Notes: generated from the sequence alone by a model not told the origin. A stretch of 64,000 bases of DNA from Bradyrhizobium sp. CSA207 (GCF_029051685.1 NZ_JAACFT010000032.1:35074-99073), one strand, 5' to 3'; numbered from the stretch's first letter, positions 18,226-27,462 are shown. Made by a program: numbers and translations.

Positions 18226-19761
18226 ATGGCCATGGCCAGCTTCATAGATCGCGCGGCGTCGGCGGCCTCGCGGGTATTGACCAATTTTAAGATGTCGGTG
18301 TTCGAGGAAAGGCTTGCGGCGCAGGTCATCGGAGTGGCGTTCGACGGCGCAGCCGTGAAGTCGCCGGAAGGCAGCGCCAGCCTGGATATCATCATCAGGC
18401 TGTTATCGCGTCTCTATCCGACGATTGCGCTGCGGCCGCTCGATGCAAAGGCGAGGGATCACGTTCCCGCGCTCGAGCTCTTGGCGAAGTCCATCAATCC
18501 CGAAATCGAGCTCGCCAAGATCAGGAAGCAAGTCACGGTTGCCCTTGTCGTTGGAAGTAGTCTGCCGCGTACTAAGTGTCCGACCTTCTTCATCGGCTCG
18601 GACGGATGGAGAGCCAAGCTCTCGAGCCGCGGTCCTGTTGGCTCCGGCGCGTCGATGAATCCGTTCGGTGCAGGAGCTGCGTCATGCTTTGCCGCAGCCA
18701 ATGTTTTTCGGATGGTGTTTGGCGAACAACTGGAGCAGGGCGGTCCGGACGACATTATCGACTTATCAATGCTGACGTATGCCCAAGCCATCCCTGAAGC
18801 CGGTCCTGCCCTTGATGGAGTGGATATAGGCGACACGCACCTCGTTGGCCTCGGCGCGATTGGGAACGGCGCCGTTTGGGCCTTGGCTCGCGCAGCGGGA
18901 CTTAAAGGATCGCTCTGTCTGGTGGACCATGAGGAGATCGACCTTTCGAATCTGCAGCGGTACGTGCTGGCCAGCCAATGTCATGTTGGTTCACCAAAAG
19001 TGGACCTGGCGCGCGCCGCGTTGGCGGACACGGCTCTGGAAGTGTCGACACATCGTGCCAAATGGGACGCCTATGTGAACGACCGCGACAATTGGGGGTT
19101 CGAAAGGGTCGCTGTTGCATTGGACAACGCGCCGGACCGAATTGCCGTGCAAGGGGCATTGCCGAAATGGGTCGTAAACGCCTGGACGCAGGAGATCGAT
19201 CTCGGGGTGTCGCGCCATGGCTTCGATGACGGCCGTGCATGTCTCGCCTGCCTCTACTTGCCACACGGGAAGATAAAGGACGAGGACGAGAAGATGGCCG
19301 AGGAGCTGGGGATGCCAGAAGCCAAACAGGAGATCCGGGTTCTTCTTCAGACGAACAGGCCGTTGGATGCCGGTTTTGTCGAGCGTGTCGCAAGGGCCTT
19401 CGACATCTCTTCGGAATCCCTTCAAGAGTTTGTTGGGCAATCCATCCGATCGTTTCACCAACGGGCAATCTGCGGCGGGGTCGTCATGCGCCTGACGGAT
19501 GGAGCGCAGCCCGTGAAAGCCGTTGTACCGATGTCATTTCAGTCGGCTCTTGCTGGCATAATGCTGGCGGCAGATCTCGTGAAGCACGCTTCGGGGGTTT
19601 TGAACGTGCCGACCACAAGCACACGGATTAACCTGCTTCGTCCACTCGCCGCGCATCTTCACGATCCAAAGGCGAAAGACACGTCAGGACGCTGCATCTG
19701 CGCGGACCAAGACTTCCTAGCTGCGTACCGGCGGAAGTACGAGATCTCGTACCCAAACTAA
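18226..19761 (+). CDS. E1-like ThiF/adenylation enzyme (putative BilD-like)
   Basis: The 511-aa protein begins three bases after the JAB stop. The N-terminal ~195 residues form a distinct alpha/beta domain of unknown role. The ThiF/MoeB/E1 adenylation fold follows: nucleotide-binding HLVGLGAIGNGAVWALARAA (about residues 205-225), then LVDHEEIDLSNLQRYVL, which carries the Asp and Arg that position ATP, and a conserved VALDNAPDRIAVQ. Cys residues at ACLACLYLP (near 340) and CICAD (near 490) are candidates for the zinc site or catalytic thioester cysteine. It would adenylate the C-terminal Gly of the Ubl and pass it to the E2-like protein. It is the last gene of the operon. Confidence 0.88.
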   Translation: MAMASFIDRAASAASRVLTNFKMSVFEERLAAQVIGVAFDGAAVKSPEGSASLDIIIRLLSRLYPTIALRPLDAKARDHVPALELLAKSINPEIELAKIRKQVTVALVVGSSLPRTKCPTFFIGSDGWRAKLSSRGPVGSGASMNPFGAGAASCFAAANVFRMVFGEQLEQGGPDDIIDLSMLTYAQAIPEAGPALDGVDIGDTHLVGLGAIGNGAVWALARAAGLKGSLCLVDHEEIDLSNLQRYVLASQCHVGSPKVDLARAALADTALEVSTHRAKWDAYVNDRDNWGFERVAVALDNAPDRIAVQGALPKWVVNAWTQEIDLGVSRHGFDDGRACLACLYLPHGKIKDEDEKMAEELGMPEAKQEIRVLLQTNRPLDAGFVERVARAFDISSESLQEFVGQSIRSFHQRAICGGVVMRLTDGAQPVKAVVPMSFQSALAGIMLAADLVKHASGVLNVPTTSTRINLLRPLAAHLHDPKAKDTSGRCICADQDFLAAYRRKYEISYPN

Positions 19762-20378
19762 GTTGGCAGCGAACTTTCACGAGACTGGTCTCGTTTGCGT
19801 TGAGAAATACAAGGTTTCTGGAATCCTTGGCTAAGACTTCGGCTGAAAAGAAGTATCAACAGCTCTTCGTCCGACCCGCGGAGCTGAGTCGGTCTCAGCG
19901 AAGGATTGCGTTTGAGCAGGGATCATAATCCAGGGGGCGGGGGTTCGAGTCCCCTCTGTTTTGCCGCTCACAGCGCGCGCAAGTTCCGCGACGAATTCAG
20001 AGATCATCGGGGTCCATGCCTTCTTGCGATGCGACATCGTCGCCTCGGGCTTGAACGAATATTTGCGTACGCCCGGGCCGCGTCACGGTTTCGGGCCTGA
20101 CCGAAGTTCAAAGGGCGGCTTTGACCTATGTTGAGTAACGCAGCCGTCGAGCGTCGACGGAGGCTAGGTCGGCTACCGTGACGTCGGTTTCGAAGAGCAA
20201 AGGCTCCGTTTGGATCGCACCCGGTCTCGACGCTGACGAAGATGGTCGAAAGGACAATATGGGGTTCCTTTTTGTATCCTTGAGACTGCACGATCGGTTG
20301 GATCAAGCCATCTCTGCCGCCTACTCGTGTCCGTCTGTTGGTTTCGTGAAGAACCGACAGTTTGGAGAACTCGGCGAC
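19762..20378. other. Interval with a tRNA 3' fragment and short frames
   Basis: Apart from the tRNA-like fragment listed separately (19915-19965), only short open frames without domains are present. It joins the ubiquitin-like operon to a block of pseudogenes. Confidence 0.35.
19915..19965 (+). other. tRNA 3'-half fragment (CAT anticodon-like), possible attachment-site remnant
   Basis: The stretch reads GGGATCATAATCC (an anticodon-arm-like sequence with CAT), then GGGGGTTCGAGTCCCCT (a good T-arm), then an unmatched acceptor strand TGTTTTG. No 5' half with a complementary acceptor strand (CAAAACA) is seen upstream and no CCA follows. It is therefore not a working tRNA; it looks like the 3' half of a tRNA gene of the kind duplicated when islands integrate. 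Confidence 0.4.
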
Positions 20379-20640
20379 TTATGCAATCGCCTGAACCAAA
20401 TCGGAGAAGACGCTTGCTAGCCGCCTCAGGTCATAGTGGTCACGCAGCGTCGTGCCCGTGTAGCCGTGAGGGAACAAACCGCGCTTGCGCAGGATCGGCA
20501 CGACCTGCTCGGCGAAAATGTCGAATCCGCCGGGCAGCCAAGGTGGCATGACGTTGAAGCCGTCGGCTACGCGAACCAGGTCTGGATGTGTCGGCGATCC
20601 TTTCCGGCGGGCCGGCAAATCCATTGACCGAGCAAAGTTC
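20379..20640 (-). pseudogene. C-terminal remnant of an LLM-class monooxygenase
   Basis: The minus strand reads ADGFNVMPPWLPGGFDIFAE, QVVPILRKRGLF, then DHYDLRRLASVFSDLVQAIA to a stop at 20379. This is the C-terminal end of the NtaA/SnaA-type monooxygenase family. The sequence around 20520-20580 closely matches bases 1-60 of the window, so it is a second, degraded copy of the gene at 1-1177. The N-terminal two-thirds are missing. Confidence 0.75.
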
Positions 20641-20738
20641 AGAGAAACCTGCCGCCCGCGCGCTGTATCAGTGAATTGGAGATCAGCATTTTGGAAGGCC
20701 GCGGGAAGCGTCCGCGGCCTTCTGCTTCGAAAGAGCGA

Positions 20739-21023
20739 TCAGCTCATCGTCGGCATTATGAATTCGGCGCCGGCGCGGCACGATGGGCCTCTGCCAAAAG
20801 CTCGCTGATCCGATTGGCGTAAGGAAGCAACCTGCTCCCATCGAGGTGAGCGTAACCCTTTTTTGGACCGGTGGAAAAGCTGGACACCAAGTTGGACCTC
20901 TAAAGCCCGAATCCGCTGCGTCACGTTGGACTGCAGGTGGAGGTCGTTTGCCGCGCGGCCGATCCCGCCCGCCATCGCCACCGCCGTAAAGAAATTGAGG
21001 TCGGTGCTATCCATAGCGGTCAT
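20739..21023 (-). pseudogene. LysR-family regulator, N-terminal remnant
   Basis: The first ~55 residues (MDSTDLNFFTAVAMAGGIGR, AANDLHLQSNVTQRIRALEV, QLGVQLFHR) are the LysR helix-turn-helix and linker. The frame then degrades and the effector domain is absent. It is divergent from the nitronate monooxygenase remnant that starts at 21131, a common regulator/target layout. Confidence 0.75.
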
Positions 21024-21130
21024 CTCCCATAATGATGACCATCATCAAAAGTAATCACTTTCCCGTTGTCAATGACTGATCTAGCCTTTGCATCGAAAAG
21101 GCGGATTGCGCCCGAGCAAAGGACGGCAAC

Positions 21131-21795
21131 ATGGCTATCAAGACGAGATTGACCGACTTTTTCGGGCTCGAGCACCCGATCGTGCTGGCACCGATGGACC
21201 CGCCTCCGGCGGCGAGCTAGCCTCGGCGGTTTCCGCGGCCGGGGCCTTCGGCATGCTGGGTGGCGGTTATGCAAATCGGACGTGGTTCGAAGAGCAGTCG
21301 GCCAACGATAATCCCGGCACGACGCACTTCCGCTTCACGCCCGCTTTGGTCGGCCGATTGAGTCGTGTGGAAGGAATTGTTGCGGTAAAGAGTCCAGCGC
21401 CGGACGCTTCCGCCGTCGCCGATCACTTGAAGCAGTTGCGCGCGGCCGTCCGGAGTGGTTTCTCGCTCGGTTACAGCGGTGACTGGAATTGCCTCGACGC
21501 GCTGTTGGCCGGGGGCGAGACTTGGTACAGCGTTTTGGGAGGGATCTTCCCAAAAACCTGCCTGGCACTCGTTCGTGCGGCGCAAGGCGGCGATTCTGCG
21601 GAAGCTCGACGATTGAATGAACTCCTTCAACCGATTTGGCATCTTTTCAAGGCATTCTCGAGTCTGCGCGTAGTTTACGCAATAGCGAAGCTTAAAGGGC
21701 TCTGCGCGGCCGAACCGCCGCGTCCCATCCTGCAGCTGCCGGAAGACGCCCAGAAGAAGATTTCTGACACGCTCGCCGCGCTGGAGCTTGAATGA
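21131..21795 (+). pseudogene. Nitronate monooxygenase N-terminus fused to a DapA-family C-terminus (chimeric remnant)
   Basis: From the ATG at 21131, MAIKTRLTDFFGLEHPIVLA, PMD is the start of a 2-nitropropane dioxygenase/nitronate monooxygenase. A frameshift near 21197 moves it to the frame GPASGGELASAVSAAGAFGM, LGGGY. At about 21330 the sequence switches without a stop to the C-terminal third of a dihydrodipicolinate synthase/N-acetylneuraminate lyase-family protein, with the Schiff-base Lys region RVEGIVAVKSPAPD and the tail PPRPILQLPEDAQKKI, ending at 21795. The two parts belong to unrelated families, so a deletion joined two genes. The open frame 21088-21795 is formally 235 codons but is unlikely to make a functional protein. 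Confidence 0.7.
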
Positions 21796-22245
21796 GTTCT
21801 GCGCGCCGCACCGCAGTGTGCTCGTCAAAGCAGTCAAGCTTCGCGGCGCGGACATGAGGCCGCAGCCCCATGTTATCCTCTTGCCTCGCGCTCGGTCGCT
21901 TGACTCCGATTTCTCGAACGCACTGTCCCCATCTCTGCAGCCCTGGTTACGAAAAGCCTGATTGTCACTGCGCCGACGCAATATCGCGAAAGTCGAGACG
22001 ACGGGTCTTGGTTTTTCCGGTGCCCGAGATTTCAATTTGCGGGTTGGTAGAACCTTGGACACCACCGATCGACTACTGCTGTTGGAAATCCGAGCTTCAC
22101 CAGCGAGCGCGTGGTCGGTGAGCCTCGCCGATTTCGGTCATGGCCGCGCAACGGGAAACGCAGCAAATTTCTCCGGAACTAGGAACACTAGCCGGCGCCG
22201 CGGGGTTCTTCCACGCTAGGGCTAGGACTTACGGAGTTCTCTTCC
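21796..22245. other. Gene-poor interval
   Basis: No domain-bearing frame or RNA gene is seen. The last ~50 bases carry the ribosome site for the next small gene (a GGAG 14 bases before its ATG). Confidence 0.35.
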
Positions 22246-22467
22246 ATGGCTACCCAGATCGTGATCGACCACACAGGCGACAGCAGACATTTTTTTGACC
22301 AAACCGACCCCGAGGGGCTGGCCAAGGCTGAGCGGCGCTTTAAGAAGTTGACAGACCAAGGATTTACCGCTGCTACTCGGACGCCGGCCGGCGATCTCAA
22401 GGCCGTACGGACATTTGATCCGATTGCGGACGAGACGCTGTTCTACCCGCGCCTCGTCGGCGGCTAG
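22246..22467 (+). CDS. Small protein of unknown function
   Basis: The 73-aa product (MATQIVIDHTGDSRHFFDQT, EGLAKAERRFKKLTDQGFTA, ATRTPAGDLKAVRTFDPIAD) is well formed and acidic/basic mixed. It resembles a family of short orphan proteins of rhizobia with a TxAGD..VRxFDP core, usually next to a ~140-aa gene like the one downstream. The ribosome site is weak. The function is unknown. Confidence 0.6.
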   Translation: MATQIVIDHTGDSRHFFDQTDPEGLAKAERRFKKLTDQGFTAATRTPAGDLKAVRTFDPIADETLFYPRLVGG

Positions 22468-22487
22468 CCACCCTCTCGGTACACCAA

Positions 22488-22913
22488 ATGTTTTTGTTCA
22501 GACGCAACGGCGTCGGCAGTAGTGCGCGTTTGCGCGCCCTGCGTTCGCTGTATTGGAGCTTCATCGAGCAAAATGGGCCGGAAGCGCGTGCGCGGCGTCT
22601 TTTGCGCGATTGGCTATCTCCGGATCAGCGTGCGCAGTTTGATGCCGAGGGTTATTTCGAAGTCACGGGCTCTCACACCGGCCGACGATATCGAATTCAT
22701 CAGGGCACCATGAGCAATGTTTTGGAGCTTGATGAAGAAAGACAGCCTAAGATCGGGTGGTGTTTCGTTCCCGAACGGGCTCTGGCAGCTGGCGACGTGA
22801 TGCTCGCCCAGAAGATCGCGCTCGAAACCGACGAAGCCGCAGTGCTCGCGCTTGCCCACCGGTTTTCTCCGAGACTGCCCTCCCTGCCCCGAGTAGTGCG
22901 GCGTGCTTACTAG
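22488..22913 (+). CDS. Conserved hypothetical protein
   Basis: The 141-aa protein starts 20 bases after the preceding small gene and probably shares its transcript. The N-terminus is basic and helical (ARLRALRSLYWSFIEQ), the centre holds WLSPDQRAQFDAEGYFEVTG, then SHTGRRYRIHQGTMSNVLEL, DEERQPKIGWCFVPE and GDVMLAQKIALETDEAAVL. The signature 'RYRIHxGTxxNVxEL...GWCFVPE' recurs in short rhizobial accessory proteins; no biochemical role is known to me. Confidence 0.65.
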   Translation: MFLFRRNGVGSSARLRALRSLYWSFIEQNGPEARARRLLRDWLSPDQRAQFDAEGYFEVTGSHTGRRYRIHQGTMSNVLELDEERQPKIGWCFVPERALAAGDVMLAQKIALETDEAAVLALAHRFSPRLPSLPRVVRRAY

Positions 22914-23938
22914 GCCGCTCACGGGCGGGGCCGTCGCTTGTGACGGCGGCGGCCCCTTGCCGCGAAGGCGGCGGATACGCGAGACATAGCCACCTCCGCG
23001 ACGACGGACAGCATCAACGCAATGCTCGCCTTACGCAATCGGATCTACTTGTTAGCCTTACCGGACGGGTGTGGTCCTCTGGTGATGGTCTCCACATCTG
23101 TCATTGTTCGGGTAAACGCTTCGCGCGACTGCTCCGCGTGAGCAGGGCTCTCTGGTTCACTGAGATATGCAATCTTTATCAGATGCCTGCTCAACAGATA
23201 CGTAACTCGGAGGTTGTCGGAGTGCCGGCTTCGCAGAACAGTGATCTGTCGTCGCATAACAGAACTCGCGCGCATTGCCCGGCAAACGAAGCCGCCATGC
23301 CGAATATGATGGCGCGACGGCTTCGCCTGGGCGGACCCGGACGGGGGCAATGTCCGGTGCGCGAACGTACCCCTCCGATGCGTCGCCGCAATCAAAGCCT
23401 CAAATTAAGATTGATGTTCGGGGTCGATGTAATTCTGGAACCGATGTTGGCGCGTGCAACGAGCAGGAACGTTCTACTTTTCAGCCGAATTCCACGCTGA
23501 ATAAAACTATCACACCGATCAAAAATTCATGTGTTGCCATATCTTCACGCTCGAGGACTGGGCAGGGCACTAGACGTGCAAGAGATCGACCGCGAGAGCG
23601 CCCGGAGAAGGTCTACAGCGAGGCTCCGCCGCGGTCGCGAAGTGCGGCCCACGGCGTCTCGCTCGTTTTGAGCCAGAGCGGAGGGCAAGCGAAACCGCTG
23701 ACGCGTGTGCGCGAACTCTATCGACCGTCGGCCCTTTAAGCGTCCGCGGCTGAAATTGAGTACCGCTGCTCCGATGATGGGCAGGCGAGGCGCACGGGAT
23801 GTCGCGTCGAACAATTACAAGGTCGGCATGGGCACAAGCAACCGCCCAAGAGGCGCGAGCAGATGCCAACTCTTTTCGCGTCGAGCGGCATGTTCTCGAT
23901 CGGCGCATTTTTAAAACCGACAGACCTCTACGGCCGCC
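22914..23938. other. Long interval without a supported gene
   Basis: Right after the previous stop an imperfect GC-rich hairpin (GGGGCCGTC at 22927-22935 against GAC and GGCCCC at 22942-22956) is followed by CTTGCC and may terminate transcription. The rest has open frames up to ~150 codons on both strands, but they are Arg/Ser-rich and lack any recognisable domain, as expected of chance frames in GC-rich DNA. Confidence 0.4.
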
Positions 23939-24520
23939 TTAAGAAAGATCTGCAAGCCGTAGGAAGTTTGCGAACAGTACGTCCCCTTGTGGGGTGAGTA
24001 TCGACTCCGGATGGAACTGCACGCCATATGTTGGTTGATCGCGATGGGCGAGGGCCATGAGCTCCCCATCATCCGAGAGTGCTGTCACGGTGAGGTGTCG
24101 GGCAGATGACGAATCAAATTCGACGATCAGCGAATGGTAGCGCCCCACACAAAGTGGGGATGGTAGGTCTTTGAACAGCCCCCGGCCTTCATGTGTGACA
24201 TACGAGGGACGACCGTGCATAGGACGACGTGCGCGCGTTACACGTGCGCCGAACACGCTCCCAATGCACTGGTGTCCGAGACAGATGCCGAGAATTGGCA
24301 CCTGACCCGAAAATTCGCGAACGACGGCTTTAGATATTCCAGCCTCAATTGGAGCGCCCGGACCGGGGGAGATGACAACCGCGCGGGGCCTGAGGTCAGC
24401 AAGTTCGCTCACATCCATCGCGTCGTTCCGGACGACACATGTTGCTGCACCAAGTTTGCGGAAATATCGCGCAATGTTGAAGACGAAAGAGTCGTAGTTG
24501 TCGATGATGACAATCAACAT
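23939..24520 (-). CDS. pabA: Aminodeoxychorismate/anthranilate synthase glutamine amidotransferase component
   Basis: The 193-aa protein is a class I glutamine amidotransferase: NYDSFVFNIARYFRKLG, ISPGPGAP, nucleophile Cys in GICLGHQCIGSVFG, and the catalytic His-Glu pair in VQFHPESILTPQG. It supplies ammonia to the chorismate-binding subunit encoded just upstream. The ATG (24520) overlaps the end of that gene by seven bases. Because the partner has the PabB-type lysine, pabA is preferred over trpG, although the amidotransferase itself cannot distinguish them. Confidence 0.88.
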   Translation of the reverse strand: MLIVIIDNYDSFVFNIARYFRKLGAATCVVRNDAMDVSELADLRPRAVVISPGPGAPIEAGISKAVVREFSGQVPILGICLGHQCIGSVFGARVTRARRPMHGRPSYVTHEGRGLFKDLPSPLCVGRYHSLIVEFDSSSARHLTVTALSDDGELMALAHRDQPTYGVQFHPESILTPQGDVLFANFLRLADLS

Positions 24521-26028
24521 GCACCGGCGTCTTCAGCAACGAATGCGCGAAAAATGCGCTCTGCTTTTGCAAGGCTCTCCTCATATTCGGCGGCCGGATC
24601 GGACATTGCCGTTATCCCGCCACCTGCATGCAAGACGGCCTGGCCGTCGTCGATCGTCACGGTGCGAATAGCAATATTTGTATCCATATGTCCATTGAAC
24701 CCCATGTAGCCTATGGCACCGCAAAACACCTCTCGCGCCACACGCTCGATATCCAGGATAATTTCCATCGAGCGTACCTTGGGAGCTCCGGTAACGGAGC
24801 CGCCGGGAAAGCAGGCGCGAAGTAGCCCCACGGCATCCTCTCCCTGTGCCAGCTCACCCGTAACGACGGACACGAGATGGTGCACCGAGGCATAGGACTC
24901 GAGGTTGCATAATGACGGGACGTGGACTGAATCGGGCGTGCAAACGCGCGAGAGATCACTGCGCAGGAGGTCGACGATCATGATGTTCTCGGCGCGATCT
25001 TTTTCCGAACTTAGCAGCGTCTCAGCGCGACGCCGGTCTTCCTCGCAATCAGCAGAACGCGCCACCGTTCCCTTGATAGGTCGCGTTTCGACCTGTCGCC
25101 CGTCAAGCTTTAGGAAACGCTCGGGCGAACTCGATGCAATGGTGAGCTTGCCATACCGAAGGAGGGCGGCAAAGGGAGCCGGATTCACTTTCCGCAGCTG
25201 ACAATAGAAGGCTATCGAATCGAATGAGTTCGCCAGGCGAGCGCTGAAGCGCTGCGCAATGTTGACCTGGAAGGCGTCACCCGACAGAATGAGGTCAATC
25301 ACGCGCTGTACCGCCGCGATGTATCCCTGACGACTGAAGTTCGAATGCCATGAGCCGACTTGGCCTAGTGTCAAATCAGGAGGGCGGGCCGAGACTGTAA
25401 CCAGCCCAACAAATTCTTCGGCTCTTCGGCGAGCTCTCTCACGCCGGCGAGCTGGATCCTGCTCCGGCCACCCGGTGGAAACGACCCAGCATCTGTCATG
25501 GCGGTGATCGAAGCTGATCACGACGTCGTAAAGATGTAGGAGTACCTGAGGTAAGCGATGCCCCCCGATGGCTGGCACCGGCAGTCGCTCCAGTGTGCTG
25601 TTCAGCTCGTATCCAAAAAAGCCGGCGGCACCGCCCTGGAAAGCCGGGAGATCGGCGCGGTGCACTTGCGGATAGTTGGCTAGCAGAGCACGAAGTGCCG
25701 CCCACGGATCGCCCACAATGGTCTCTCCGCTGCAAATACCTCTCCCGCCCGCGATCATATAAGTGCTGAAGGGATCGCACGTCACATACGAGTACTGCCC
25801 GAGCACCGCGTGTCTCGATGCGCTATCCAGGAACGTGAGGTGCCTCCGATGCGAGAGGCGTCGCATGGCTGTGACGGGCTCAATCCACTGCAGTTCCACT
25901 ACATGCATTAGTCTGTCGCTCAGCGATACATGGCTGACTGTGATTCCGCCCGGCGAAGGCGAGGCTTTTGTGCACCCAAATCCCCTACACGCCTGCCAGG
26001 TTAAGTAGGCCCGTGGATAGGGCCACAT
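24514..26028 (-). CDS. pabB: Aminodeoxychorismate synthase component I
   Basis: The protein is 504 aa from the ATG at 26028 (a CGGAG site lies 8 bases upstream) or 464 aa from an internal ATG at 25908 (MHVVELQWIEP), nearer the usual family start. Chorismate-binding motifs are complete: SGDAFQVNIAQRFSA, NPAPFAALLRYG, SSSPERFLKLDG, VETRPIKGT, AENIMIVDLLRSDLSR, and FPGGSVTGAPKVRSMEII. The PIKGT lysine forms the covalent intermediate in PabB, whereas anthranilate synthases have PIAGT, so this enzyme should make 4-amino-4-deoxychorismate. With pabA it could feed folate or a dedicated secondary metabolite. No pabC lyase is adjacent. Confidence 0.9.
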   Translation of the reverse strand: MWPYPRAYLTWQACRGFGCTKASPSPGGITVSHVSLSDRLMHVVELQWIEPVTAMRRLSHRRHLTFLDSASRHAVLGQYSYVTCDPFSTYMIAGGRGICSGETIVGDPWAALRALLANYPQVHRADLPAFQGGAAGFFGYELNSTLERLPVPAIGGHRLPQVLLHLYDVVISFDHRHDRCWVVSTGWPEQDPARRRERARRRAEEFVGLVTVSARPPDLTLGQVGSWHSNFSRQGYIAAVQRVIDLILSGDAFQVNIAQRFSARLANSFDSIAFYCQLRKVNPAPFAALLRYGKLTIASSSPERFLKLDGRQVETRPIKGTVARSADCEEDRRRAETLLSSEKDRAENIMIVDLLRSDLSRVCTPDSVHVPSLCNLESYASVHHLVSVVTGELAQGEDAVGLLRACFPGGSVTGAPKVRSMEIILDIERVAREVFCGAIGYMGFNGHMDTNIAIRTVTIDDGQAVLHAGGGITAMSDPAAEYEESLAKAERIFRAFVAEDAGAC

Positions 26029-26327
26029 ACTGGCTCCGCAACTGTTATGCTGTAATCGGCCGCGAGACGTAGCTCTCGGAGCGGTCTTACCTGCCGGATC
26101 GACTCCTGGTAAAGCTCGTGCGCTTTATAGGCTTCGAGTTCGACTTCGTCGTCGAATTCACCGTAGACGATCACGTCAATTTCGTTGCCAAGCCGGTCAC
26201 TCTTGCGGTTGCGAGCGACCTCAAGCCGGCGTGCGTGCGGGATTTTGGCGAGAACGGAAAGGCCGTCGACCAGTTTGTCGACATGCGCCTTATCTTTTGC
26301 GGTGAAGAATACGATGTGTCGAATCAT
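26001..26327 (-). CDS. Dabb (stress-responsive A/B barrel) domain protein
   Basis: The 108-aa protein from the ATG at 26327 reads MIRHIVFFTAKDKAHVDKLV, LAKIPHARRLEVARNRKSD, DVIVYGEFDDEVELEAYKAH, ELYQESIRQVRPLRELRLAA. It fits the dimeric alpha/beta Dabb barrel, a fold found in stress proteins and in small polyketide-type cyclases. Its 3' end overlaps the proposed pabB start, so Dabb-pabB-pabA look like one operon. A Dabb protein beside an aminodeoxychorismate synthase is unusual and may indicate a small biosynthetic pathway. Confidence 0.8.
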   Translation of the reverse strand: MIRHIVFFTAKDKAHVDKLVDGLSVLAKIPHARRLEVARNRKSDRLGNEIDVIVYGEFDDEVELEAYKAHELYQESIRQVRPLRELRLAADYSITVAEPVCGPIHGPT

Positions 26328-26947
26328 AGTTGACCGCCGGTAATCCCGAACATTGCGGTTGAGTTCGCCCAAAGCGACAGAAGCCTCATCGCCAAATCAT
26401 GCAAGACTCCGCCAGCCGTTCAGATGCCACTGCACAGCGGGCGCCCTGCACGATCGCGCTGGCGGTATTTAGCTGAATGTTCTTCCGCCGCTACTGCGCA
26501 AGGTAGACGATGTTTGAGACGTATTTCCGCACCGAAGTTAGGAACCGCGTGATCATCAATCGCTGAGACAAGTTTCAGTAGGTGCTTCCGTCGACGGTCA
26601 TTAGCTTCGCGCGGATCTCGTGCATGAATCGGTCTCACTTGCTGGATTGGCGCATAAGAACTGCAGCAAAATGCGCTCGTTCGTTGAATACAGGCGCCAT
26701 CATAAAACCAGAAGGGAAAGAGCGCCGCCAAGCCCTGAAGCGTCGACATCGAGGCGTGACTTTCAATGGTTGAAATCCGCTCTCCGGCTGAAATCACGGA
26801 AGGTGGCGATAGTCTCAGCCATACGTGCGCGCCTGCGAGGAGCTTACCGTTTTGGCGCTGCTCGTCGCCAAGCAACGAGCCCCTGCCTGTCGGCCAAAAA
26901 TTGCGCGTTTGGTCGTAATTCCGCGATGAAATCCTTCAAAGAAGCTC
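26328..26947. other. Gene-poor interval
   Basis: It should contain the promoter of the leftward Dabb-pabB-pabA operon near its left edge. Open frames on both strands have no recognisable domain. Confidence 0.35.
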
Positions 26948-27147
26948 GGTTGCCGAAAACCACACAACGATTGGTGGTCTCGGCGAGGCGGTTGCCGCAC
27001 TTCTGATGCGTTCAGGCGTCCATCCGCCTTTCCGCCAGATCGCATTGCCGGACGAATTTCTTGACGCCGGCGCACTTCCGACACTGCACGACCGCTACGG
27101 GATTTCCACCGCAGAGGTCGCAAAGCAGATCAAGCAGTGGCTTTAGA
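26948..27147 (+). pseudogene. Transketolase (C-terminal subunit) remnant
   Basis: The plus strand encodes VAENHTTIGGLGEAVAALLM, then FRQIALPDEFLDAGALPTLH, DRYGISTAEVAKQIKQWL and a stop at 27145. This is the end of the split-transketolase C-terminal subunit (E-x-H-x-x-x-GGLG and the final DRYGIST). The pyrimidine-binding domain before it is missing. Confidence 0.7.
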
Positions 27148-27462
27148 ATACCGGCGCTAAGCGCCAATCGAGCCAAGCCTAGGTGAGGAGCTACGCCCGT
27201 GGCATGTTGCGGCGGCGGCTGATGGCTCCTGTCCAAATACCGGTGGTCGAGAGCCGGAAACGAACAGCGCAGACAAGTTGCACGGCCGCTTCGCGCGCCG
27301 CGCAACGCCGGAAGGCGCGGTCACGCAGTCGACGAGCTCCGGCGCGTTCTCGATCGAGGCGAACCGACCTGGAGTTCTCCCGCGACAGAATTCTGCCGGG
27401 CCCGACCGGTCGCCGATGCCGCCTGGGAAACGGCCGCAGGATCCGGAATCGACGGATGCGAC
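27148..27462. other. Interval without a supported gene
   Basis: Frames are open on both strands because of high GC, but none has a recognisable domain. Confidence 0.3.

Noticed and set aside
22757..23500. 247-codon plus-strand frame
   Set aside because: Overlaps the end of the 22488 gene out of frame, Arg/Ser-rich composition, no domain or ribosome site.
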